From DATDVL01 sp035290025 (GTDB lineage Archaea > Nanobdellota > Nanobdellia > SCGC-AAA011-G17 > DATDVL01), in the NCBI GenBank assembly GCA_035290025.1, contig DATDVL010000069.1, positions 1 through 8,992 on the forward strand: a stretch of DNA of 8,992 bases, given 5' to 3'. The notes beneath the pieces were generated by a model. It saw only the letters and a program-made list of their open reading frames with translations. It did not search any database and was not told the origin of the DNA. Position 1 is the first letter of the stretch, and each line of letters begins with the position of its first letter. Of this stretch, positions 1-5,140 are shown piece after piece. The position numbers and the translations under genes are program-made.

Positions 1-6
1 CTAACC

Positions 7-1011
7 ATGAAATACGACGACATTCTCCAAAGAATACGACAACAAAAAAACATCAGCCTAGAAGACATAGAAGGAAAAGTAAAAACAAAACTACAAACAC
101 TCGGTGATATCATCAGCAAAGAAGGAGCAGCACACATCGTCGCTAACGAACTCGGTGTAAAACTCTTTGACGATTTACGCAACAAAAAACTCAAAATACA
201 CGACATGGTAGCAGGCATGCGCGCAGTCACCATTGCAGGAAAAATAACACGACTCGGCAACGTCATCAGCTACAACAAGAATGGAAAAAGTGGCAAAGTA
301 GCAAATCTAACATTTGCTGACGAGACAGGAAAAATGCGAGCAGTACTCTGGGACACCAAACACATAAGCCTGATCGAAGAAAATAAACTCCACGAAGGAG
401 ACACCATAAAAATAACCAAAGGAAACATCAAAGAAAACAATGGCTTTAATGAAATACACCTAGCAAATTTCTCAGAACTTATCATCAACCCCGCAGACAT
501 AACTATAACTGCAATAACCGAACGACAACACACAGCATACCAAGACAAAAAGATAAATGAATTACAAGCACCCGAAGACAACATCGCGATAACAGGGACC
601 ATCGTACAAGCATTCGAACCACGATTCTACCAAGGATGCCCACAATGCACAAAAAAAGTCATACCTGAAGGAAACAACATGCGATGCCCAGAACACGGGG
701 TCGTAACACCCGAAGCACTACCTATCCTTAACATATTCTTTGACGACGGAACAGACAGCATACGCGTAACCGCATTCAAAAACAACGTAGAACTATTATT
801 AGGACAAAACAAAGAAACTATACTAACTTACCAAACACAACCAGCAACATTCGAAACTGTAAAACAACAATTACTAGGAAAACAATACAAAATCATCGGA
901 AAAGTACATCATAACGACACCACAGGAAGAAATGAATTTACTAGCAGAATCATACTTGACATCAACCCGGAACGAGAAGCACGAACATTACTAGAAAAAG
1001 TACCTGCTTAG
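7..1011 (+). CDS. RPA-like single-stranded DNA-binding protein (OB folds plus zinc knuckle)
   Basis: Predicted archaeal replication protein A homologue, 334 aa, which would coat single-stranded DNA in replication and repair. The N-terminal helical region (about 1-60) contains the SKEGAAHIVANELGV stretch typical of archaeal RPA proteins. A first OB fold lies at about 70-160, with the characteristic GKVANLTFADETGKMRAVLW strands, and a second region at about 190-320. A zinc knuckle is visible as C211-x2-C214 and C227-x2-H230, the usual CxxC...CxxH arrangement of euryarchaeal RPA41. The ATG at 7 gives a full-length N terminus, but only six bases precede it, so its promoter and upstream neighbours are unseen. 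It meets the minus-strand YbaK-like gene with a one-base gap. RadA lies 2 kb downstream on the same strand and is its functional partner in recombination, though not in the same operon. Confidence 0.88.
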   Translation: MKYDDILQRIRQQKNISLEDIEGKVKTKLQTLGDIISKEGAAHIVANELGVKLFDDLRNKKLKIHDMVAGMRAVTIAGKITRLGNVISYNKNGKSGKVANLTFADETGKMRAVLWDTKHISLIEENKLHEGDTIKITKGNIKENNGFNEIHLANFSELIINPADITITAITERQHTAYQDKKINELQAPEDNIAITGTIVQAFEPRFYQGCPQCTKKVIPEGNNMRCPEHGVVTPEALPILNIFFDDGTDSIRVTAFKNNVELLLGQNKETILTYQTQPATFETVKQQLLGKQYKIIGKVHHNDTTGRNEFTSRIILDINPEREARTLLEKVPA

Positions 1012-1012
1012 A

Positions 1013-1483
1013 TTATTTACGAATATCAACTACTTGACCATTATTTACACGCAACAATTCTTTTGTATCTATTTTTACCAGACTCTGTTCAGAACCACCA
1101 CCCAAAAAGACTAGTCCTTTTTCCATAACCTTTGTATCAACTAAAAAAATTGCATCGTAACCAAAACCAGGCGTACCACCGCAAGGATATCCCGTCATTC
1201 GCAGCATTTCATCAGGAGTAGCAATACGAGGGCGGGAACTTTTCAAAACTTTACCAACAGCAGTAGTACTTACCCTATCTTCACCCTTAACAATACCCAC
1301 AACAAGACGACCACTACTGTTGATCATACAAATACTTTTTACAAAATCCTCACGAAAAGCGTGAACAACTTCAGCAGCCTCTTCAACAGAATGACAAGAC
1401 TGCGTAAAAGATAAATGCTCAGCCTTAACTTGGTAGTCTTTTATACATTTTTTCAATTTTTCTTCATACTGCTTATTATCCAT
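1013..1483 (-). CDS. YbaK/ProX-type aminoacyl-tRNA deacylase domain protein
   Basis: Free-standing YbaK/EbsC-family protein of 156 aa, close to the usual length of single-domain members. The family hydrolyses misacylated tRNA (for example Ala- or Cys-tRNAPro); the substrate here cannot be told from sequence. K49 (DFVKSICM) is at the position of the conserved lysine. The segment TGYPCGGTPGFG (97-108) matches the family TGxxxGGxxPFG loop, and LGGGSEQSLVKI (127-138) matches the conserved G-x-G-S strand near the C terminus. The start at 1483 is supported by a TATA-like TTTTATAAG on the minus strand at 1505-1513, about 26 bases upstream, which implies a leaderless mRNA. Codons end mostly in T or G, as in other minus-strand genes here. 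The gene is convergent with the RPA gene. Confidence 0.87.
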   Translation of the reverse strand: MDNKQYEEKLKKCIKDYQVKAEHLSFTQSCHSVEEAAEVVHAFREDFVKSICMINSSGRLVVGIVKGEDRVSTTAVGKVLKSSRPRIATPDEMLRMTGYPCGGTPGFGYDAIFLVDTKVMEKGLVFLGGGSEQSLVKIDTKELLRVNNGQVVDIRK

Positions 1484-1504
1484 CCATCCAAAAAAGTCTT
1501 GTTA

Positions 1505-1513
1505 CTTATAAAA
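1505..1513 (-). promoter_or_regulatory. TATA box of the YbaK-like gene
   Basis: TTTTATAAG on the minus strand, centred about 26 bases before the ATG at 1483. This spacing puts the transcription start at or next to the start codon, so translation would be leaderless. Confidence 0.55.
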
Positions 1514-1540
1514 TTCACTGTAAGTCCTTAAAAAAACCTT

Positions 1541-1556
1541 CCGAAACCTTTAAAAG
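1541..1556 (+). promoter_or_regulatory. BRE and TATA box of the tyrosine-rich secreted protein gene
   Basis: CCGAAACC followed by TTTAAAAG fits an archaeal BRE plus TATA box. Transcription would start near 1578, leaving a leader of about 45 bases that contains a hairpin at 1596-1614. Most other promoters in this window appear to lack such a leader. Confidence 0.5.
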
Positions 1557-1595
1557 AAAGAATAACCTAGCAATTAATAGAAAGGGGTGCATAAC

Positions 1596-1614
1596 CTCTA
1601 GAGTGATTCTAGAG
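1596..1614 (+). repeat. Perfect 7-bp inverted repeat in a 5' leader (hairpin or operator)
   Basis: CTCTAGA-GTGAT-TCTAGAG, seven perfect pairs around a five-base loop, lying between a GGGGTG stretch (1584-1589, a possible weak Shine-Dalgarno) and the ATG at 1625. Folded as RNA, it would bring the GGGGTG to about 16 bases from the start codon. It could equally be a protein-binding palindrome in DNA. Confidence 0.55.
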
Positions 1615-1624
1615 CGAAACTATC

Positions 1625-1987
1625 ATGAACAAAACCAACAAACTATTAGCACTCATTATCAGCCTTGTACTCTTAAGTATCAGCGTCAGCGCAGCAACCA
1701 GCATACCCAACAGCGAAAGCATAGAATATTTCACTGTCCATCAATCACCCAGTAATTCTTTCCCTTACCAACGCGTATGGGTACAAGGAAACACCCAACC
1801 CTGCTGTAACACACAAGTTGTCTATAATCCTACTAACTACTATTCTTATGCAAGCTATGAATACTACCGGCCTGTAAGCTATGGTTACCGCTACTATGCA
1901 CACGGTTACAGCTACCAACCTGTAAAGAACTACGCAGCACACTACCGCAACAACGGCCCAACTTACTACCGAAGATCAAGCTACTAA
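1625..1987 (+). CDS. Small secreted tyrosine-rich protein, function unknown
   Basis: Unrecognised protein of 120 aa. Residues 1-23 form a clear Sec signal peptide: lysines at 3 and 6, a hydrophobic stretch (LLALIISLVLLSISVSA), then a small-residue cleavage site before ATS. There is no lipobox cysteine and no second membrane span, so the mature protein of about 97 aa is probably released or surface-bound. From about residue 65 the chain is very rich in tyrosine (for example YNPTNYYSYASYEYYRP), with many Arg, Asn and Ser and almost no acidic residues. An adjacent Cys-Cys pair lies at about 59-60. Such low-complexity Tyr/Arg tails suggest adhesion or interaction with a surface polymer, but this is inference. 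It is transcribed on its own and converges on the DUF1653-like gene, with stop codons two bases apart. Confidence 0.72.
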   Translation: MNKTNKLLALIISLVLLSISVSAATSIPNSESIEYFTVHQSPSNSFPYQRVWVQGNTQPCCNTQVVYNPTNYYSYASYEYYRPVSYGYRYYAHGYSYQPVKNYAAHYRNNGPTYYRRSSY

Positions 1988-1989
1988 GA

Positions 1990-2256
1990 TTATTCTACCA
2001 AACGAAAGCGAGGAACACGTTCTGTGCCAAATAATTTTGTCTCTAACCAAGAAGCAGCAGGGCGAACATAAGGAATATTAGGTTTACCATCACGATGATA
2101 AACTACCGCTACACCATCAGTCCTCTCATCAATAACTAATTTCTCAACAATATATGCATTACCATTACGAAAATGAACATACCGACCATTAACTCTAATC
2201 TCTTGACTTGCATCAGCCAATAAAACTTCTAATTCTGCATCAGATTTACGGTTCAT
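1990..2256 (-). CDS. DUF1653-like small protein, first paralogue
   Basis: Predicted 88-aa cytoplasmic protein with the pattern of DUF1653: a GRYVHFRNGNAYIVEKL start of the domain, a central VVYHRDGK strand, YVRPAASWLET, and a closing VPRFRLVE. The function of this family is not established as far as I know. The first 20 residues form an added acidic helix. A second member ending in RYQLVE is encoded just upstream on the same strand, so this looks like a duplicated pair. The start at 2256 is supported by a TATA-like element (TTTTATAATC on the minus strand, about 2277-2286) roughly 25 bases upstream. A 7-bp inverted repeat overlaps the start codon. Confidence 0.75.
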   Translation of the reverse strand: MNRKSDAELEVLLADASQEIRVNGRYVHFRNGNAYIVEKLVIDERTDGVAVVYHRDGKPNIPYVRPAASWLETKLFGTERVPRFRLVE

Positions 2257-2276
2257 AAACTTTTTTTTGGTTTATG
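2254..2276. repeat. 7-bp inverted repeat overlapping a start codon
   Basis: CATAAAC, nine bases, GTTTATG. The left arm contains the start codon of the first DUF1653-like gene (minus strand), and the right arm adjoins its TATA box. The position suits an operator or an autoregulatory site, but an AT-rich 7-bp repeat could also arise by chance. Confidence 0.4.
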
Positions 2277-2288
2277 ATTATAAAAAAC
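2277..2288 (-). promoter_or_regulatory. TATA box of the first DUF1653-like gene
   Basis: TTTTATAATCA-like sequence on the minus strand, about 25 bases before the ATG at 2256. It lies outside the neighbouring 121-bp element, so the promoter does not depend on that insertion. Confidence 0.45.
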
Positions 2289-2293
2289 TTTCC

Positions 2294-2426
2294 AAGAACG
2301 GTACGTGTTTAGCTGCTTTGAAAAGAAGTTCATTCCCACTTCCTTTTTCTGCCTTTTCTCAAATTTTGGCAAAATTGAAAGTCAATTTAATCTTTAATTA
2401 ACTGGAGCTAAACACGTACCAAGAAC
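2294..2426. mobile_element. MITE-like non-coding insertion with 15-bp terminal inverted repeats and 6-bp target duplication
   Basis: A 121-bp segment (2300-2420) begins with GGTACGTGTTTAGCT and ends with its exact reverse complement AGCTAAACACGTACC. It is flanked directly on both sides by AAGAAC (2294-2299 and 2421-2426), as expected for a target-site duplication. It has no coding capacity. Inside are two overlapping, mutually exclusive small hairpins: AATTTT-GGC-AAAATT (2362-2376) and AAATTGA-AAG-TCAATTT (2372-2388). These are the hallmarks of a miniature inverted-repeat transposable element moved by a transposase encoded elsewhere. I do not recognise the end sequence, so the family is unknown. 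The right target copy includes the last base of the stop codon of the second DUF1653-like gene (minus-strand TAG at 2426-2428), so the insertion left that gene intact. Confidence 0.72.
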
Positions 2427-2734
2427 TATTCAACTAATTGATAACGGTCGCCACGCTTTTGACCATCAGCACACATTTCCAAAGGCTCAGTCCACTGCCA
2501 CATAGGAAGAACAAATTTTAAATCAGGATGATCTCGAGGATGATAAATAACAACAGGCCTAGAAAAATCATTTTGAGGGAAAGCAATATCATCAACAACA
2601 AAAAAACCACCCTTAGGATGGCGCTCGTAAATACCACCGATTTTTACTATCCTTCGCACACCTTGTAATATCTTTTCTAAATCACCAAAACGTGTACTTA
2701 CTGCTTTCTGAATTGTTGTTATACCTGATTTCAT
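2426..2734 (-). CDS. DUF1653-like small protein, second paralogue
   Basis: Predicted 102-aa protein related to the gene downstream on the same strand. From about residue 33 it shows the same order of elements: GGIYERHPKGGFFVV, a VVIYHPRD strand, FVLPMWQWTEPLE in place of the family YVRP motif, and a closing RYQLVE. The N-terminal 32 residues (MKSGITTIQKAVSTRFGDLE) have no counterpart in the shorter paralogue. The start at 2734 is the only ATG near the domain. A TATA-like GGTTAAATAG (2744-2753, minus) lies rather close to it, so the promoter is uncertain. The stop codon touches the target duplication of the MITE-like element. The function is unknown. Confidence 0.68.
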   Translation of the reverse strand: MKSGITTIQKAVSTRFGDLEKILQGVRRIVKIGGIYERHPKGGFFVVDDIAFPQNDFSRPVVIYHPRDHPDLKFVLPMWQWTEPLEMCADGQKRGDRYQLVE

Positions 2735-2763
2735 AAAACCAAGCTATTTAACCTTTTCGAGCC

Positions 2764-2781
2764 CACACGACACACACGACA
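2764..2781 (+). repeat. Tandem duplication of a 9-mer (CACACGACA x2)
   Basis: Two exact head-to-tail copies of CACACGACA, followed by GC-rich sequence (ACCGCGCCG), just upstream of the TATA box of the radA operon and behind the divergent DUF1653-like gene. It may be an upstream regulatory site. Two copies of nine bases are weak evidence. Confidence 0.35.
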
Positions 2782-2796
2782 ACCGCGCCGTGAATG

Positions 2797-2806
2797 TTTA
2801 TAAATA
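2797..2806 (+). promoter_or_regulatory. TATA box of the radA operon
   Basis: TTTATAAATA, the strongest TATA match between the divergent DUF1653-like gene and the radA operon. Transcription would start near 2826, giving a leader of about 105 bases before the first gene of the operon. That is unusually long for this window. Confidence 0.6.
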
Positions 2807-2825
2807 AGAACCACCTATCACCCTT

Positions 2826-2933
2826 AACCTCATGAAAGAAAATGCGAACTAGCGAGGTTCATCAAGCTGGGTAAAGCACTCTTTCTCAAGGTTATCTGAA
2901 AAAAAACCGAAAAGGAAAATAGGAGATGAAAAC
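2826..2933 (+). promoter_or_regulatory. Long 5' leader of the radA operon with a stem and a six-codon ORF
   Basis: The inferred leader begins with AACCTC (2826-2831), which pairs perfectly with GAGGTT (2854-2859). The loop of that stem contains a six-codon open frame, ATG to TAG at 2832-2852 (M-K-E-N-A-N). A second small pairing, GGTT (2891-2894) with AACC, follows. The leader ends with GGAGATGA (2922-2929), close to the full Shine-Dalgarno GGAGGTGA, five bases before the ATG at 2934. This could be a leader peptide or a regulated leader, or simply an untranslated region; I match it to no known riboswitch or small RNA. Confidence 0.35.
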
Positions 2934-3197
2934 ATGGCAGGAAACTTGCCCTTAAAAAAATTTAGAATAGGAGCCTACGAAGGCGTCATATGGGAAAATA
3001 AAAAAGAAAAAGACGGAACAGAATATTCTTACCAAACCGTAACCCTACAACGAAGCTACAAAAAAAAAGACGAAGACACCTGGAGAACAGAAGTCATCAA
3101 TCAAATACGCGTCAACGACCTAGGAAAACTAAAAGCCATACTTGACAAACTACAAGACTACCTTTACTTTGAAGCAAAAGAAGAGGAGGAAGCATAA
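2934..3197 (+). CDS. Small conserved protein encoded directly before RadA
   Basis: Predicted 87-aa protein, not assigned to a named family with certainty. The order of beta strands followed by one helix is visible: FRIGAYEGVIWEN, YSYQTVTLQRSYKKKDEDTW, IRVNDLGKLKAILDKLQDYL, then an acidic tail (EAKEEEEA). The pattern of a short strand pair, an LQRSYK strand and a closing VNDLxK helix recalls small proteins I have seen in both archaea and phage-like settings and resembles PC4-type single-stranded-DNA binders, but that is inference. A strong ribosome binding site (GGAGATGA) precedes the ATG. The stop codon overlaps the radA start by one base (TAATG), so the two are almost surely translationally coupled, pointing to a role close to RadA, such as filament loading or DNA binding. 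Confidence 0.7.
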   Translation: MAGNLPLKKFRIGAYEGVIWENKKEKDGTEYSYQTVTLQRSYKKKDEDTWRTEVINQIRVNDLGKLKAILDKLQDYLYFEAKEEEEA

Positions 3198-4153
3198 TGG
3201 CAAAAGACAAAGAAATAACCCTAGAAGACCTGCCTGGCGTAGGAGCAGCAACAGCAGAAAAACTCAAAGAAGCAGGATATGATTCTGTACTAAGCATCGC
3301 CGTAGCAAGCGCAGGAGAAGTCGTAGAAATCACCGGCTTAAGCGACTTAGCAGCAAGAAAACTCATCAAAGCAGCACGTGACGAACTAAAAATGGGATTC
3401 GAAAGCGGATTCGACCTCATGAAAAAAAGAGAAAACTTGTTACGCATAAGCGTAGGAAGCCCTAAACTCAACGCATTCTTCGGAGGGGGCATAGAAAGCA
3501 ACGGCATAACAGAATGCTACGGGCAATACGGCGCAGGAAAATCAGCCATAGCGCACCAACTAGCAGTCAACGTGCAACTCCCCAAAGAACAAGGAGGGGC
3601 AGAAGGCATAGCTGTATGGATAGACACGGAAAGCACGTTTCGACCAGAACGCATAAAACAAATGGCAATAAAAGTAGGACTCGACCCGGACAAAGTGCTA
3701 GAAAATATCAAAGTCGCAAGAACCTTCAACTCAGACCATCAAATGCTCTTGGTAGAAAAAGTAGCAGACCTGATCAAAGAAGGAATGAATGTAAAATTAT
3801 TAATTGTTGATAGCCTGATGGGGCACTTCAGATCAGACTACATGGGGCGGGGGCAACTAGCAGATAGACAACAAAAACTCAACAAGCATATCCATGCACT
3901 ATTGAAACTAGCAACGACACACAACATCGTTGTCTACGTCACTAACCAAGTTATGGCAAGACCAGACACTTTCTTTGGAGATCCCACAGAAGCCATCGGT
4001 GGAAATGTATTAGCACACGGCATGACCACACGCGTCTACCTGCGTAAAGGAAAAAAAGGAAGCAGAGTAGCAAAAATGATTGATAGCCCACACATACCTG
4101 AAATAGAATGTCCCTTTAGAATAACTGAAGGTGGTATTGACGACTTCGAATAA
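3197..4153 (+). CDS. radA: DNA repair and recombination protein RadA
   Basis: Archaeal RecA/Rad51 homologue, 318 aa, the usual length for RadA. It forms filaments on single-stranded DNA and catalyses ATP-dependent strand exchange. The N-terminal helix-hairpin-helix domain (about 8-62) contains LEDLPGVGAATAEKLKEAGY and ITGLSDLAARKLIKAAR. The Walker A motif is GQYGAGKS (109-116; K115 and S116 bind the phosphates), where many RadA proteins have GExGSGKT. Walker B is LLIVD (201-205). The MDRQQKLN-type segment appears as LADRQQKLNKH (221-231). The DNA-binding L2 region is NQVMARPD...GGNVLAHG (250-275), and the C terminus closes with FRITEGGIDD. No intein interrupts the gene, although radA is a frequent intein host in archaea. 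GAGGAGGAA at 3183-3191 is the ribosome binding site; the start overlaps the preceding stop. Confidence 0.97.
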   Translation: MAKDKEITLEDLPGVGAATAEKLKEAGYDSVLSIAVASAGEVVEITGLSDLAARKLIKAARDELKMGFESGFDLMKKRENLLRISVGSPKLNAFFGGGIESNGITECYGQYGAGKSAIAHQLAVNVQLPKEQGGAEGIAVWIDTESTFRPERIKQMAIKVGLDPDKVLENIKVARTFNSDHQMLLVEKVADLIKEGMNVKLLIVDSLMGHFRSDYMGRGQLADRQQKLNKHIHALLKLATTHNIVVYVTNQVMARPDTFFGDPTEAIGGNVLAHGMTTRVYLRKGKKGSRVAKMIDSPHIPEIECPFRITEGGIDDFE

Positions 4154-4155
4154 AC

Positions 4156-4181
4156 TGAGGGATTTTTCCCTCATTCTTTTT
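4156..4181 (+). terminator. Hairpin plus T-tract after radA
   Basis: TGAGGGA-TTTT-TCCCTCA (4156-4173), a perfect 7-bp stem followed by TTCTTTTT, begins two bases after the radA stop codon. It is the only intrinsic-style terminator I find. It ends within a few bases of the ATG of the homing endonuclease gene, so that gene would be cut off from radA transcription unless there is read-through. Confidence 0.6.
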
Positions 4182-4184
4182 ACT

Positions 4185-5009
4185 ATGGTCACTAAATTTA
4201 TACCACCAGAAAGTAAGTTATTAACTCCTGACAAGGGTTATATCCTAGGGGTTCTTTGTGGAGATGGATACCTTAGTACAGGGTTTCGCATTGGATTAAA
4301 CGTCTGCGATAAAGATTTTGCTATGGAATTTAATCGTTGCATTAATTCAGTATATCACTTCAACTTGAATATTTACGAATATGAAAGTATTGTTCGTGGC
4401 CCTAACTCATTATATTATGGAATAGGTAAAAATCGGTACTCTGCAGTTCTTTGTTCTAAAAATGCTTTTTATGATCTTCTTACCTATGACTCATCAGAAT
4501 TCAAGACCCATACTTGGGATGTACCGCCTCAAATTTTTACTACTGAAAATCTAAGTATAACAGCAGCGTTTATTAGAGGATTCTTTGATTCAGAAGGTTC
4601 CATTGACTTAAGATCAAAAGGGCATGCTCGTCTACAAGCTTACTCATTCAATGAACAAGCACTTATTTCAGTAAAAAAATTACTTCTTGAACACTTTAAT
4701 ATAAAAATGACCCTAAGGAAACTTGACGAGAAATGTTTTGTTATATACACTGAACGTTACTGTTATATTAAAAGGTTTGCAGAAACAATTAGTTTTACAA
4801 TTGCCCGTAAGCAGACCATTTTGCAGTCTTCTCTTCTTACTTACAAAAGAAAAGGATTGAAAAATTATAGCCCTCGATTTAAACAAGTATTAATTGCGTT
4901 GTATAAAGCAGGAGTTTCTCCACGCGCATTAGGAAGAATGTTTCATTTTCCCTATACTAATATTTACGACTTTCTTAAACAAGAAAAGAATGCCTTCGGG
5001 CGGATTTGA
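4185..5009 (+). CDS. Free-standing LAGLIDADG homing endonuclease
   Basis: Predicted monomeric LAGLIDADG endonuclease of 274 aa with both catalytic helices. The first is YILGVLCGDG (19-28, acid D27); the second is AFIRGFFDSEG (128-138, acid E137). The stretch RFAETISFTIARKQTIL (197-213) is typical of the end of the second domain. A C-terminal helix-turn-helix (about 230-267, VSPRALGRMFHFPYTNIYDF) probably adds DNA contacts. There are no intein splicing motifs, so it is not an intein. The ATG at 4185 is preferred over the in-frame GTG at 4131, which lies inside radA. No clear promoter or ribosome binding site is visible; the gene follows the radA terminator at once. Its last codons and TGA lie inside the 3' end of the opposite-strand tRNA-Arg gene. 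Its T-rich codons differ from radA, which suggests separate acquisition. Confidence 0.88.
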   Translation: MVTKFIPPESKLLTPDKGYILGVLCGDGYLSTGFRIGLNVCDKDFAMEFNRCINSVYHFNLNIYEYESIVRGPNSLYYGIGKNRYSAVLCSKNAFYDLLTYDSSEFKTHTWDVPPQIFTTENLSITAAFIRGFFDSEGSIDLRSKGHARLQAYSFNEQALISVKKLLLEHFNIKMTLRKLDEKCFVIYTERYCYIKRFAETISFTIARKQTILQSSLLTYKRKGLKNYSPRFKQVLIALYKAGVSPRALGRMFHFPYTNIYDFLKQEKNAFGRI

Positions 5010-5083
5010 ATTCGGCAATTTGTTCAATTCCGCCGTCAAAAGCTCCGCAAGCTCTTATTCTATCCAAGCTAAACTACGAAGGC
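4991..5083 (-). tRNA. tRNA-Arg (anticodon GCG) with a T-arm intron
   Basis: A tRNA gene read from the minus strand. The acceptor stem is GCCTTCG (5083-5077) with CGAAGGC (4998-4992) and discriminator A at 4991. The D arm is GTTT/GAAT around a loop containing AG and GG. The anticodon stem AGAGC/GCTTT closes the loop TTGCGGA, giving anticodon GCG (5048-5046), Arg for CGC and CGT codons. The variable region TGAC includes C48, which can pair with G15. The T stem is GGCGG (5034-5030) with CCGCC (5003-4999) around TTCAAAT. A 19-base intron separates GGCGG from TTCAAAT; without it the mature tRNA is 74 nt and pairs fully. CCA is not encoded, and a pyrimidine-rich run follows the 3' end. Its 3' part overlaps the end of the endonuclease gene by 19 bases. 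Confidence 0.92.
5011..5029 (-). other. 19-nt tRNA intron between positions 53 and 54 (T arm), with bulge-helix-bulge motif
   Basis: The precursor folds into a near-canonical bulge-helix-bulge. The outer helix is TGA (5038-5036) with TCA (5009-5007); the central 4-bp helix is CGGC (5035-5032) with GCCG (5016-5013). The two three-base bulges are GGA (5031-5029) and AAT (5012-5010). Cutting after the second base of each bulge, as the archaeal splicing endonuclease does, removes exactly 19 bases and joins GGCGG to TTCAAAT, which restores a perfect T arm. The inner helix is poor (an AATT/AATT pairing competes with it), so this is a relaxed hBH form. The usual tRNA intron site is 37/38; T-arm introns are non-canonical. 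Confidence 0.85.
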
Positions 5084-5109
5084 ACTAAAAATCAACCATA
5101 AAAGCAAAG

Positions 5110-5117
5110 TTTATAAA
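5110..5117. promoter_or_regulatory. Palindromic TATA box shared by tRNA-Arg and the zinc-finger gene
   Basis: TTTATAAA is its own reverse complement. Its centre is about 30 bases before the tRNA-Arg 5' end on the minus strand and about 27 bases before the ATG of the zinc-finger gene on the plus strand. Both distances suit archaeal TATA boxes, and I see no better box for either gene in this 57-base gap. Confidence 0.6.
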
Positions 5118-5140
5118 GGTATTTTTTGGGAACTACTTCT

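Noticed and set aside
2300..2420. The 15-bp inverted repeat read as a transcription terminator
   Set aside because: The arms are 91 bases apart, no T-tract follows on the transcribed strand, and the exact flanking AAGAAC copies fit transposition better.
2832..2899. Box C/D RNA or tRNA-like fold in the radA leader
   Set aside because: One CTGA box is present at 2896-2899, but no good C box (RTGATGA) pairs with it, and no acceptor or anticodon stem can be drawn.
3514..3810. Plus-strand open frame of 98 codons inside radA
   Set aside because: It is an out-of-frame reading through the conserved ATPase core; its Arg/Ser/Thr-rich translation has no protein-like pattern.
3197..4153. Intein in radA
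   Set aside because: The RadA reading frame is continuous and of normal length, and the neighbouring endonuclease has no splicing motifs.
4131..4184. GTG start that would extend the homing endonuclease into radA
   Set aside because: The added 18 residues come from the radA end and the terminator hairpin; homology begins after the ATG at 4185.
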